A stretch of 23,111 bases of DNA from Prevotellaceae bacterium (GTDB lineage: Bacteria; Bacteroidota; Bacteroidia; Bacteroidales; Bacteroidaceae): the NCBI GenBank assembly GCA_015257125.1, contig JABZKU010000034.1, positions 1 to 23,111 on the forward strand. Reading direction: 5' to 3'. The notes beneath the pieces are model-generated. The model did not search any database, was not told the DNA's origin, and saw only the letters and a list, made by a program, of their open reading frames with translations. This document shows, one piece after another, positions 15,349 to 23,102 of this stretch (position 1 is the stretch's first letter; every line of letters begins with the position of its first letter). A program made the position numbers and the translations under genes.

Positions 15349-16434
15349 ATGGCACTGCAACATTTGCTCCGAAAAGAGTTCATTCAGATCCGTCGCAACT
15401 CGTTCATCCCGCGGCTGATTCTGTTTTTCCCCATCATGGTGATGTGCGTCATGCCGTGGGTGATGAACATGGAGGTGAAAAACGTGGTGGTCGACGTGGT
15501 GGACAACGACCGAAGCACGGCCTCTCAACGCCTTGTGCACGAAATTGCGGCCAACAGCTACTTCATATTCCGCGGCCAGCAGCCCACCTATGCCGCCGCG
15601 CTCCAAGACATTGAGCAGTCGTCGGCCGACATTGTCGTGGTGATCCCTCCGCAATTCGGGCGGCAGCTTGCGCTCGGACAAACGCCCCAAGTGCTCATTG
15701 CGGCCAACGCCGTCAACGGCACCAAAGGTGCGCTGGGTTCGAACTATCTGTCGCAAATCGTCACGGCCAACGTGCAACCTTCGGCCGCCACCCTGCGCGA
15801 CAAAGCCTCCACACTCTTCCTTTTCAACAAGCAGCTGAACTTTAAGCTCTTCATGATCCCGGCGCTCTTCGCACTGATCGTGATGCTTGTCACCGGCTAC
15901 CTGCCCACGCTCAACATTGTGAGCGAGAAAGAAGCCGGCACCATCGAGCAAATCAATGTGACCCCCGTGAAGAAATGGGAATTCATCCTCGCCAAACTCA
16001 TCCCTTATTGGCTCATTGCCTTCTTCGTGATCACGGTTTGCCTCACCTTGGCGTGGGTGGTGCACGGCGTTACGCCGGTGGGCAACGCGGCACTCATCTA
16101 CTTATTGTCCATGTGCTTGGCCATGTTCTTCTCGTCGTTCGGACTCATCGTTTCCAACTACTCCGACACCATGCAACAAGCCATCTTTGTGATGTGGTTT
16201 TTCGTCATGATTCTCATTCAACTCTCGGGCTTGTTCACCCCCACCCGCTCGATGCCTGCCGCCGTCTACCTCACCACCTACCTCAATCCCGTGAGCTACT
16301 TCATCGAAGCCGTGCGCACGGTCTTCATTCGCGGGGGCAACTTCTGCAGCATCGCCCACCAAGTATTGGCCCTCGCCGTGATCGATCTGTTGATGGGCAC
16401 CTGGGCTGTAATCAGTTACAAGAAAAACCGGTAA
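15349..16434 (+). CDS. ABC-2 type permease, second of pair (YbhR-like)
   Basis: The 361-aa permease has the same layout: MALQHLLRKEFIQIRRNSFIPRLILFFPIMVMCVMPWVMNM as first helix, a periplasmic domain (VVDVVDNDRSTASQRL to KQLNFKLFMIPALF), then helices around the motif NIVSEKEAGTIEQINVTPVKKWEFIL that couples to the ATPase. It begins 6 nt after the previous stop, indicating tight coupling, and is the last gene of the operon. A long hairpin downstream (16550-16591) separates it from the convergent dacB. Confidence 0.92.
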   Translation: MALQHLLRKEFIQIRRNSFIPRLILFFPIMVMCVMPWVMNMEVKNVVVDVVDNDRSTASQRLVHEIAANSYFIFRGQQPTYAAALQDIEQSSADIVVVIPPQFGRQLALGQTPQVLIAANAVNGTKGALGSNYLSQIVTANVQPSAATLRDKASTLFLFNKQLNFKLFMIPALFALIVMLVTGYLPTLNIVSEKEAGTIEQINVTPVKKWEFILAKLIPYWLIAFFVITVCLTLAWVVHGVTPVGNAALIYLLSMCLAMFFSSFGLIVSNYSDTMQQAIFVMWFFVMILIQLSGLFTPTRSMPAAVYLTTYLNPVSYFIEAVRTVFIRGGNFCSIAHQVLALAVIDLLMGTWAVISYKKNR

Positions 16435-16463
16435 GCCCGCCGTGCGACACAAAAAACGCGAGA

Positions 16464-16477
16464 CTTTCGGCCGAAAG
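16464..16477. repeat. Small palindrome after the permease operon
   Basis: CTTTCGGCCGAAAG is a perfect 14-nt palindrome (possible 5-bp stem with GGCC loop) 29 nt after the second permease stop. It may assist 3'-end formation; no T-tract follows. Confidence 0.35.
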
Positions 16478-16549
16478 CAGCGCAATTTGTGCGAGAATCC
16501 CCTACTTATTTGTCGAAAACGCGAAGGCAGCAGCCCGAAATAGCAAAAA

Positions 16550-16591
16550 AACAGCCCGAAGACCAGTCTGTGAGCCGGTCTTCGGGCTGTT
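16550..16591. terminator. Long convergent terminator (efflux operon / dacB)
   Basis: AACAGCCCGAAGACC (16550-16564) pairs perfectly with GGTCTTCGGGCTGTT (16577-16591), a 15-bp stem with a 12-nt loop. An A7 run at 16544-16550 becomes a T-run on the minus strand, making it a strong terminator for dacB. On the plus strand, the trailing TGTGTTGAG is weaker but may still stop the efflux operon. Confidence 0.85.
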
Positions 16592-16701
16592 GTGTTGAGT
16601 GGAAGCGCACTGCTGCGCTCATGTGGTGCGGAAAGTCGGCACCGGGCGGCGTCGGACGACTGTTTGTGCGCCTGCATGCGTCACTTGATCGGCTCGCGAG
16701 G

Positions 16702-18093
16702 TCAATCTCCGTCGCCGTCGTCCGGTCCGTTCTCTTCTCCTGCCGGCTGGTTCACGGAACTCGGAGCGGGTTCGGAGATTTCGTCGGGACGAATGTGGGG
16801 CATCGACAGTCCATCAGTCAGGGCGCGACAGAAGCGGTCTTGAAATCTGCGCGCTTCTGCCATGTTGCGCACACCTTGGTTGATGATCGAAAAACAAAGT
16901 TGGTGGCCATTAGCCGCCAAGGCGTAGCCGGAAAGGGAACTTACGCCTTCGACCGATCCGGTTTTGGCGCGCACATTGCCTTGTGAGCTGGTGTTGCGAT
17001 TGCGGGAGCGCAAAGTGCCGTCGCGCCCCATGATGGGGAGGGCTGCATAGAGGTGCTGAAAAATCTCGTCGTTGCGGTAAGCATGGCGCAAACAGAGGGT
17101 CAGTAGTTCGGGCGTGACGTAATTGTAGAGCGAAAGACCGCTGCCGTCTGCAATTTTGTATTCGGCGGGCGCGATGCCCCAACGACTGATGAGTTTCGAC
17201 ATTTGCGCGGCGGCATCACGATAGGTGGCATAGGGACGACGCGAAAGCGCAGCCAACTGGAAAAAGAGACTTTCGGCACAAAGATTGTCACTCTCTTTCA
17301 TCATCGGCCGCAGCACTTGGTCAATCGTATGGGTACGCATGAGCCAAATTGGAGCACTGTTGGGCGCGACTCCGGTGCGCACGAAACCGCCGACCGTGAT
17401 CCCGGCTTCGGAAAGGGCGCGCAAGAGATGATCGGCAAACTTGTTTCCGCGGCGATAAAGAAGCGGGGTGAGCGGACGCGCGTTGTCGTCCCAGCACCAG
17501 CCCCAACCGAGGGTGGCGGTGTCCTTCATCGTGACATCAAGCACCACGTCGCCGGCAATGTGCCGCACGCCATATTGACGCAACGCGTCGATGATGGAAC
17601 GAAGATCATCGCGCCCGAAAAGTGGATCCATTCCTCCGCGGATATAAATGTTCTTCACGCTCGCAGAATCGTCGGGTTCGCCACTGGCCTGGAGGGTGGT
17701 GGCGAAACGATAGTCGGCACCGAGCAAATCGAGAGCCGAAACTGCGGTGAGCACCTTCATGTTCGAAGCGGGGCGCAGGCGTTGATGCTCACCGCGCACG
17801 AAGATCGTGCGATCGTCGGTGAGATCATAGACACAAACGCCTACTTGCGAACGCTCGAACAGCGGATCGCGGAGCAGGGTGTCGAGACGACCGGAAATGA
17901 CACGGGCAAAAATGCTCGCCGAACGTTGAGCGGTGGTGAGCGTGGTGGGATCCCCGACAAAATCTTTCACCAGCGTGTCGGCGGCGCTACTTTGTGCAGT
18001 CGCCGAAGTGGGAACTGTTGGGAAAACCGAACGATGCGCACCGACCATGAGGACGGTGAAACTAAACAGACCGAAGAGAAATGATCGGATCAT
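16702..18093 (-). CDS. dacB: D-alanyl-D-alanine carboxypeptidase/endopeptidase (PBP4 type, peptidase S13)
   Basis: This 463-aa periplasmic penicillin-binding protein trims or cleaves peptidoglycan cross-links. All three S13 active-site motifs are seen: SxxK as S110-N-M-K113, SxN as S268-D-N, and KTG at 377-379 (AKTGSVEGVSSLSGY). The N-terminus MIRSFLFGLFSFTVLMVGAHRSVFP is a signal peptide or anchor. The insertion typical of PBP4 lies between the SxxK and SxN motifs (IYIRGGMDPLFGRDDL). The C-terminal tail is acidic and low-complexity (GEENGPDDGDGD). The ATG at 18093 is chosen over a TTG two codons upstream. It is monocistronic, with hairpins on both sides (16550-16591 and 18143-18194). Confidence 0.93.
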   Translation of the reverse strand: MIRSFLFGLFSFTVLMVGAHRSVFPTVPTSATAQSSAADTLVKDFVGDPTTLTTAQRSASIFARVISGRLDTLLRDPLFERSQVGVCVYDLTDDRTIFVRGEHQRLRPASNMKVLTAVSALDLLGADYRFATTLQASGEPDDSASVKNIYIRGGMDPLFGRDDLRSIIDALRQYGVRHIAGDVVLDVTMKDTATLGWGWCWDDNARPLTPLLYRRGNKFADHLLRALSEAGITVGGFVRTGVAPNSAPIWLMRTHTIDQVLRPMMKESDNLCAESLFFQLAALSRRPYATYRDAAAQMSKLISRWGIAPAEYKIADGSGLSLYNYVTPELLTLCLRHAYRNDEIFQHLYAALPIMGRDGTLRSRNRNTSSQGNVRAKTGSVEGVSSLSGYALAANGHQLCFSIINQGVRNMAEARRFQDRFCRALTDGLSMPHIRPDEISEPAPSSVNQPAGEENGPDDGDGD

Positions 18094-18142
18094 GTGCAAA
18101 AGAATGGAAAAGAGGCAGAGGGAGAGCTATAAAAGCAAAGAA

Positions 18143-18194
18143 AGCATTTGAAACTAGTGCCGGCTAAAAAGTTCCTACACTGGTTTCAAATGCT
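18143..18194 (-). terminator. 17-bp stem-loop terminator after the skp pair
   Basis: AGCATTTGAAACTAGTG (18143-18159) pairs with CACTGGTTTCAAATGCT (18178-18194), 17 bp with a single wobble, around an 18-nt loop. On the minus strand it follows the skp stop (18228) by about 33 nt and runs into TTTCTTTGCTTTT. It also lies in the leader of dacB (start 18093), so it separates the two units. Confidence 0.75.
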
Positions 18195-18227
18195 GCGTTG
18201 GAAGACTCGCTGTGCGGGAGTCAAAAA

Positions 18228-18737
18228 TTACTGCTTGATACCGAGCTTCGTCTTAAGTTGCGCGGTGATATCGGTGGAGATCGCTTTGTTGATGGTCACA
18301 CCTTGCACCATGGCTTCGTCGATGGCATAGACATAGTTGCCTTCTTTGAGCACGAGTTCGAGCGCAGCCATGATTTTGTCTTGCACGGGCTTGAACTTCG
18401 TTTGCTGAGCCTGACGGAAAGCCTGCTCGTTGTCTTGCAAGCTCTGTTGCACCTTGGTTTGGAGATCTTGCAACTCGGCTTCGCGACGCTGACGGATGTT
18501 CGCGGGCGTTTTGTCCGTTACTTCTTTCTGATATTTCTCGAGCTTGGTTTGGAATTCCTTCTGCATCGTCTCGATGTCAGTCTGGTATTGCTTACCAAGC
18601 GCCTCGAGTTCAGCTTGAACTGCCTTGGCTGCGGGATATACGGTGATGATTTGCTGCGAGTTGAAGTGAGCAAACTTCTGTGCCAGGAGGCTGAGGGGTG
18701 CCATCATGAGCACCATAAGGAGCAATTTCTTGAGCAT
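18228..18737 (-). CDS. Skp/OmpH-family periplasmic chaperone (second of tandem pair)
   Basis: The 169-aa product has a signal peptide (MLKKLLLMVLMMAPLSLLAQ) and then KFAHFNSQQIITVYPAAKAVQAELEAL, the conserved OmpH/Skp opening (strand followed by a long helix). The middle is a charged coiled-coil hairpin with many Gln, Lys and Glu (about 45-125). The end (GNYVYAIDEAMVQGVTINKAISTDIT) matches the returning strand of Skp. Skp trimers hold unfolded outer-membrane proteins for Bam. The ATG at 18737 gives a proper signal peptide; an upstream in-frame TTG does not. It is 41 nt downstream of its paralogue. Confidence 0.9.
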   Translation of the reverse strand: MLKKLLLMVLMMAPLSLLAQKFAHFNSQQIITVYPAAKAVQAELEALGKQYQTDIETMQKEFQTKLEKYQKEVTDKTPANIRQRREAELQDLQTKVQQSLQDNEQAFRQAQQTKFKPVQDKIMAALELVLKEGNYVYAIDEAMVQGVTINKAISTDITAQLKTKLGIKQ

Positions 18738-18764
18738 CTTATTTTGTTTGATGTTAGGTTTGGG

Positions 18765-18772
18765 CAAAAGTA
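18765..18772 (-). promoter_or_regulatory. Candidate -7 element between the two skp genes
   Basis: CAAAAGTA on the plus strand reads TACTTTTG on the minus strand (TAnnTTTG), 28 nt before the downstream skp start. No TTTG is seen at the -33 distance, so an internal promoter is only possible. Confidence 0.35.
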
Positions 18773-18778
18773 CGACAT

Positions 18779-19297
18779 TTAGTTGGAATAGCCTAATTTG
18801 GCCAAGACTTCATTGCTGATGTCGATGGCAGGAGAGGCGAAGATAATCCCCGCTCCTTCGCTGGCTCTGTCGAGGATAAGTTGGAATCCTTTGGCTTGCG
18901 CCACAGTTTTCACTGCATTGTACACCTCGTCTTGGATGGGTTGGAGAAGAGCCGTACGCTTTTTGTAGAGTTCGCCTTCGGGGCCGAAATACTTTTTCTT
19001 GAGATCGGCGGCGGCTTTTTCCTTCTTCACGATTTTGTCTTCACGATCCTTTTTTTGTGCTTCAGAAAGGAAGACCGCTTCGTTCTGATAGTTGCGGTAA
19101 AGCGTTTTGGCTTCGTTGTCCAAAGCCTCGACCTCGGCTTGCCATTTTTTAGAAATCTGGTTGAGCTGTTCACCGGCCCGTTCATAGGCGGGAATGTTGC
19201 GCATAATATATTCCATGTCAATGAGCGCGAACTTCTGCGCCTGCACATTGACGAAACTGCCGAGGGCAATGAGGAGGAGAAGGAGATACTTTTTCAT
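18779..19297 (-). CDS. Skp/OmpH-family periplasmic chaperone (first of tandem pair)
   Basis: The 172-aa product has a signal peptide (MKKYLLLLLIALGSFVNVQA) followed by QKFALIDMEYIMRNIPAYERAGEQLNQI, a clear OmpH/Skp start. A long charged coiled-coil (about 50-125) and the C-terminal GFQLILDRASEGAGIIFASPAIDISNEVL follow. This is the more conserved of the two copies. Tandem skp genes are common in Bacteroidota, usually just downstream of bamA; here no bamA is present upstream, only oxyR. The ATG at 19297 gives a normal signal peptide, whereas the longer frame adds 28 residues without one. Confidence 0.92.
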   Translation of the reverse strand: MKKYLLLLLIALGSFVNVQAQKFALIDMEYIMRNIPAYERAGEQLNQISKKWQAEVEALDNEAKTLYRNYQNEAVFLSEAQKKDREDKIVKKEKAAADLKKKYFGPEGELYKKRTALLQPIQDEVYNAVKTVAQAKGFQLILDRASEGAGIIFASPAIDISNEVLAKLGYSN

Positions 19298-19320
19298 ACT
19301 TCGGTGTATTTGATGATCGG

Positions 19321-19328
19321 CAAATATA
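19321..19328 (-). promoter_or_regulatory. Candidate -7 element for the skp pair
   Basis: CAAATATA on the plus strand reads TATATTTG on the minus strand, an exact TAnnTTTG, 24 nt upstream of the first skp ATG. The -33 TTTG is not found at normal spacing (the nearest is at 19364-19367). Confidence 0.5.
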
Positions 19329-19398
19329 AACGATTGATCGCGAGTGAAGAAGATTGTGCTGTACAAATGACGGTTATGCACGTTATTTTAACCTTTGA

Positions 19399-19439
19399 TT
19401 GTCGTGAAAATGCTTTGTTCGACGACAAATGAGCATTTG
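19399..19439. repeat. Interleaved inverted repeats between oxyR and skp
   Basis: Three dyads overlap. TTGTCGT (19399-19405) pairs with ACGACAA (19422-19428). AAATGCT (19408-19414) pairs with AGCATTT (19432-19438). CAAATG (19426-19431) pairs with CATTTG (19434-19439). The first two interleave like an H-type pseudoknot or as mutually exclusive hairpins. The block lies just after the oxyR stop on the minus strand and may be its terminator or the skp upstream region. Confidence 0.55.
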
Positions 19440-19464
19440 GTAGCGGAAAAATCGTGCAATTGTA

Positions 19465-20391
19465 TCATATACTTTTCTGCGCATGTGAAAGGCGGTGCAT
19501 GGATTCGGGTACAGCGCTGCGAATTTCGTCAATCAGCAAGCGCTTGAGCGAATCGCGCACAAAGTCTGTCGCCGTCAACAGCACAATTTCGCGCGTGGGA
19601 ACCGGAACGGCAAAAGGACGAACGAGCGCTCTCTGCTCATCGGAAAGTTGCAAGGTGCACAATTCGGGGATGAAAGTGGCGCCCATGCCACTCTCGACGA
19701 TGCGCATGAAGGTTTCGATGCTACCGAGGTGGTAGGACCGCTGGCTGCGGAGAGCTGTTTTGAGATGACAGAAGCTGACCAACTGATCGCGGAAACAATG
19801 TCCTTCGTCGAGCAACCACAGAGGTACTTCGCGCAAATCGGTGGTACGCACCGAATCGCGGGTGTGCAATTCGCTGCTCTGCGATGAGTAGACGAAATAC
19901 TGCTCATAGAAAAGCGTATCGGCATTGAATTCCTCCAACTCGTTGAGTTGTGCAACGATGGCTGCGTCAATTTCGCCTTTTGCCAACGCGCGCTTTACGT
20001 CCGCCGTCTTCATTTCGCTGATTTGCAAATCGACTTGCGGATATTTGCGTGAGAATTCCGGCAGAAAACGAGGAAGAAGATAGGGAGCGATGGTAGGCAA
20101 AACGGCCACACGAAACTCTCCACTCACGGCATTCTGCTGTTCGTCAACACGGTCGCGCAAACGCCGCGCACCGCTGAGGAGTTCTCGCGCTTGCTCCACA
20201 ACGACTCTACCTACCGCCGTGGGAACAACAGGTTTGCTGCGCCGGTCGAAAAGTTTGGCGCCCAGTTCTTCTTCGAGTTTTTGGATCATCGAACTGAGCG
20301 TGGGCTGTGTCACCTCGCAGGCTTCGGCAGCTTTGAGAAACTGCCCGTGATCGGCCAAAGCCACGACGTATTCTAATTGTTGGAGCGTCAT
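19465..20391 (-). CDS. oxyR: Hydrogen-peroxide-sensing LysR-type regulator OxyR
   Basis: The 308-aa LysR-type regulator has an N-terminal winged HTH (MTLQQLEYVVALADHGQFLKAAEACEVTQPTLSSMIQKLEEELGAKLFDR in its first 50 residues) and a substrate-binding-like sensor domain. The two redox cysteines are Cys199 and Cys208 in LLDEGHCFRDQLVSFCHL, the same positions and context as in E. coli OxyR, which supports peroxide sensing by a C199-C208 disulfide. It probably activates ahpCF at 6997-9220. It has no co-transcribed neighbour; skp genes follow downstream after 167 nt. Confidence 0.95.
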   Translation of the reverse strand: MTLQQLEYVVALADHGQFLKAAEACEVTQPTLSSMIQKLEEELGAKLFDRRSKPVVPTAVGRVVVEQARELLSGARRLRDRVDEQQNAVSGEFRVAVLPTIAPYLLPRFLPEFSRKYPQVDLQISEMKTADVKRALAKGEIDAAIVAQLNELEEFNADTLFYEQYFVYSSQSSELHTRDSVRTTDLREVPLWLLDEGHCFRDQLVSFCHLKTALRSQRSYHLGSIETFMRIVESGMGATFIPELCTLQLSDEQRALVRPFAVPVPTREIVLLTATDFVRDSLKRLLIDEIRSAVPESMHRLSHAQKSI

Positions 20392-20417
20392 CGCAGAAAG
20401 AAAAGTTTGATGAGAAG

Positions 20418-20443
20418 CAAAGTTACATATTTTCGTTCGAAAA
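20418..20443 (-). promoter_or_regulatory. Candidate oxyR promoter element and dyad
   Basis: CAAAGTTA at 20418-20425 reads TAACTTTG on the minus strand, an exact TAnnTTTG, 26 nt before the oxyR ATG. Just upstream is the dyad TTTTCG-TT-CGAAAA (20430-20443), which lies between the -7 and -33 positions and could be a repressor or autoregulatory site. The -33 TTTG is not clear. Confidence 0.5.
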
Positions 20444-20570
20444 CATTTGTTTCTCGCTCCCTTTCCTGAAACCCACGACTACAGACTCACCGATAGACTG
20501 CATATAAGGCGCTGCCGTCACCCTTTCATTGAAAATTAAGAGCCGGAAAACAAAACACAGCACAAAAAAG

Positions 20571-20598
20571 GCGGCACCCTCCGTGTGGAGGATGCCGC
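20571..20598 (-). terminator. pckA terminator
   Basis: GCGGCA (20571-20576) pairs with TGCCGC (20593-20598) and CCTCC (20578-20582) with GGAGG (20587-20591), with one mismatch and a GTGT loop. On the minus strand it is followed by CCTTTTTTGTG. It lies 42 nt after the pckA stop, a good intrinsic terminator. Confidence 0.85.
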
Positions 20599-20639
20599 GG
20601 TGCGGAAAAAGTCACGCACTAAGCGAGTGTATCACTCGA

Positions 20640-22244
20640 TTAGAGCTGGGGACCAGCAGCAACGAGCGCCTTACCGGCTTCGTTGGTCGTGTACTTCTCG
20701 AAGTTCTTAACGAAACGACCTGCGAGATCCTTAGCCTTGGTTTCCCATTCAGCAGCGCTAGCGTAAGTGTCGCGAGGATCGAGGATTTCGGTAGCAACGC
20801 CCGTGAGTTCCGTGGGGATCTCGAAGTTGAAGATGGGGAGCTGCTTCGTGGGAGCAGAGAGGATAGCACCGGAAAGGATACCGTCGATGATACCACGAGT
20901 GTCCTTAATGGAGATGCGCTTGCCGGTACCGTTCCAACCCGTGTTCACGAGATAAGCCTTAGCACCGCTCTTCTCCATCTTCTTCACGAGCTCTTCAGCG
21001 TACTTCGTGGGGTGAAGTTCGAGGAAGGCCTGACCGAAGCAAGCAGAGAAAGTGGGTGTGGGTTCAGTGATACCACGTTCCGTACCTGCGAGCTTAGCGG
21101 TGAAACCGCTGAGGAAGTAGTACTGCGTTTGAGCAGCGTTGAGGATAGAAACGGGAGGCAATACACCGAAGGCGTCAGCCGAGAGGAAAATCACGTTCTT
21201 CGCAGCGGGAGCAGCCGATACGGGACGAACGATGTTCTCGATGTGATCGATGGGGTAAGTAACGCGCGTGTTCTCAGTAGCGCTGTTGTCGCTGAAGTCG
21301 ATCTTGCCGTTAGCGTCAACGATTACGTTCTCGAGGAGCGCGTTGCGCTTGATAGCAGCGTAGATGTCGGGTTCGCTTTCCTTGTCGAGGTTGATCACCT
21401 TAGCGTAGCAACCGCCTTCGAAGTTGAAGACGCCGTTGTCGTCCCAACCGTGCTCGTCGTCACCGATGAGGAGACGCTTCGGATCGGTAGAGAGAGTCGT
21501 CTTACCCGTGCCGGAGAGACCGAAGAAGATAGCGGTGTTCTCGCCATTGAGGTCAGTGTTGGCAGAGCAGTGCATCGAAGCGATGCCGCGGAGGGGAAGG
21601 TAGTAGTTCATCATCGAGAACATACCCTTCTTCATCTCACCACCATACCAAGTGTTGAGGATAACTTGTTCCTTCGTCGTGATGTTGAAGGCAACGCAAG
21701 TTTCAGAGTTGAGACCGAGTTCCTTGTAGTTTTCAACCTTCGCCTTAGAAGCGTTGTAAACCACGAAGTCGGGTTCGAAGTTAGCAAGTTCTTCAGCCGT
21801 GGGCTTGATGAACATGTTCGTTACGAAGTGAGCCTGCCAAGCAACTTCTACGATGAAGCGAACGGCAAGACGCGTGTCCTTGTTGGCACCGCAGAAAGCG
21901 TCAACCACAAAGAGGCGCTTGTTGGAGAGTTCCTTCTTGGCAAGATCCTTAACCACAGCCCAAGCTTCTTCCGACAAGGGGTGGTTGTCGTTCTTGTAAC
22001 CTTCGGTGGTCCACCACACGGTGTCCTTAGAGTTCTCGTCAACTACGATGAACTTGTCCTTGGGCGAACGGCCGGTGTAGATACCCGTCATCACGTTCAC
22101 AGCGCCGAGTTCAGTTTCCTGACCCTTTTCGTATCCTTCGAGGGTTGCTTTGGTTTCTTCTTCGAAAAGCTGTTCGTAAGAAGGGTTGTGTACGATTTCG
22201 GTAGTACCCGTAATACCGTACTTTGAAAGATCTAATGTTGCCAT
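20640..22244 (-). CDS. pckA: Phosphoenolpyruvate carboxykinase (ATP)
   Basis: The 534-aa enzyme interconverts oxaloacetate + ATP and PEP + CO2 + ADP. In many rumen and gut Bacteroidota it works in the CO2-fixing direction, making ATP on the path to succinate. The P-loop is GLSGTGKTT at 242-250, and the kinase-2 motif LIGDDEHGWDD at 259-269 carries the metal-binding Asp residues. The substrate-site motif TGRSPKDKF (Arg59) and the YGGEMKKGMFS region (about 200-210) with the Mn2+-binding Lys are present. The length is normal for the ATP-dependent family. It is monocistronic, with its own promoter and terminator. Codon use is strongly biased (ending in C or G, few rare codons), consistent with high expression. 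Confidence 0.97.
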   Translation of the reverse strand: MATLDLSKYGITGTTEIVHNPSYEQLFEEETKATLEGYEKGQETELGAVNVMTGIYTGRSPKDKFIVVDENSKDTVWWTTEGYKNDNHPLSEEAWAVVKDLAKKELSNKRLFVVDAFCGANKDTRLAVRFIVEVAWQAHFVTNMFIKPTAEELANFEPDFVVYNASKAKVENYKELGLNSETCVAFNITTKEQVILNTWYGGEMKKGMFSMMNYYLPLRGIASMHCSANTDLNGENTAIFFGLSGTGKTTLSTDPKRLLIGDDEHGWDDNGVFNFEGGCYAKVINLDKESEPDIYAAIKRNALLENVIVDANGKIDFSDNSATENTRVTYPIDHIENIVRPVSAAPAAKNVIFLSADAFGVLPPVSILNAAQTQYYFLSGFTAKLAGTERGITEPTPTFSACFGQAFLELHPTKYAEELVKKMEKSGAKAYLVNTGWNGTGKRISIKDTRGIIDGILSGAILSAPTKQLPIFNFEIPTELTGVATEILDPRDTYASAAEWETKAKDLAGRFVKNFEKYTTNEAGKALVAAGPQL

Positions 22245-22282
22245 TGAATCAAAAGTGTTTGATATAGGAATTGTGTAAGACT

Positions 22283-22325
22283 TCTGCTATCGTGCAGAGA
22301 GCGAGTTCGCCGGAGAAATTTCTCC
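22283..22325. promoter_or_regulatory. Inverted repeats in the pckA 5' leader
   Basis: GGAGAAATTTCTCC (22312-22325) is a perfect 14-nt palindrome. Closer to the gene, TCTGC (22283-22287) pairs with GCAGA (22294-22298) around a 6-nt loop. Both fall inside the roughly 110-nt untranslated leader predicted from the promoter at 22359-22391. The first could be an operator, or both could form RNA structures affecting translation. Confidence 0.45.
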
Positions 22326-22358
22326 ACTTTACTGATCAAGCTCTTCCGACTTGCGTAA

Positions 22359-22391
22359 CAAAAGTACGAAAAAGAATGCACCACTACCAAA
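22359..22391 (-). promoter_or_regulatory. pckA promoter (TTTG-N21-TACTTTTG on the minus strand)
   Basis: CAAAAGTA (22359-22366) reads TACTTTTG on the minus strand, matching TAnnTTTG, and CAAA (22388-22391) reads TTTG, with 21 nt between. Transcription should start near 22350, leaving a leader of about 105-110 nt before the pckA ATG. Confidence 0.7.
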
Positions 22392-23061
22392 CATCCTACC
22401 CCTTTTCTGTTTGCTTCGCGCACAAATTGTCATCGCCTCGAAGCGAAAAGTAAAAGAATACACAATTCTGCCAACCGAAGATTTCAAATTCAATAGAAAA
22501 CACAGAATTGAAAGCGCGTAAGCTACATAGATCGCATAGTTTTTATATGATCAGCGGTTGTAAAAAGCCTACAAAATTCCCGAATTTCAGCCCGTTACGA
22601 CGGAATGAACGGCTCATACAAAGAAAATTCTTGGACTAGGAAAAAGCGTCTGTAATGACAACAATACTATTATTGTCTAATACGCTCATCGTTCACGATT
22701 CACAGTCTGGCATTCCTCGAAAGAAAAGGCATGCACGAATAGAAATTCAGACGACTGACGGACAAAAAACTGCACAAGATGAAGCAACGACGCACTACGC
22801 GGCAGAAACGCGTGATACGGGCGGAAAATGGCGCTCTATGCTGCAGGTGCCCTCTCTCTGTCCATTCTGCACAATTACACGCTTATTCTCTTTCGCGTCG
22901 AGCACACATCTTACATAAGCCATCTCCTGCCTCCACCTTCCCTTTATGATGCCTTATTCCATTCGTAACCCTATTCTGGCCACCCTTGCGATCGTTTCCT
23001 GCTCACGCTCAGTTCTCTCCGCCGTCTCGTATTCCAATTCCCTGTCACATTCGTCTAAACG
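22392..23061. other. Right-end intergenic stretch without a supported gene
   Basis: About 670 nt upstream of the pckA promoter hold no recognisable gene. The left half is AT-rich, with an inverted pair CAATTCTG (22463-22470) / CAGAATTG (22503-22510). An 87-codon frame at 22655-22918 and an open frame from ATG 22946 to the window end show no family features. The stretch could be a long regulatory gap or a decayed gene. Confidence 0.5.
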
Positions 23062-23102
23062 CAACAAAGCCCCGAGTCTCTTTCGAGTCTCGAGGCTTGT
23101 TG
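23062..23102. terminator. Hairpin at the right edge
   Basis: CAACAA(A)GCC at 23062-23071 pairs with GGCTTGTTG at 23094-23102, and CGAG with CTCG inside, with a 12-nt loop and small mismatches. It is terminator-shaped but has no clear T-tract on either strand. It may belong to a gene beyond the window. Confidence 0.5.

Noticed and set aside
20529..22226. 565-codon plus-strand open frame opposite pckA
   Set aside because: Complete overlap with the clearly conserved pckA; the Val/Glu/Ser-rich product is typical of antisense to a highly biased gene.
22655..22918. 87-codon plus-strand open frame
   Set aside because: No recognisable domain, no clear promoter or ribosome-binding site, and low-complexity composition; not supported as a gene.
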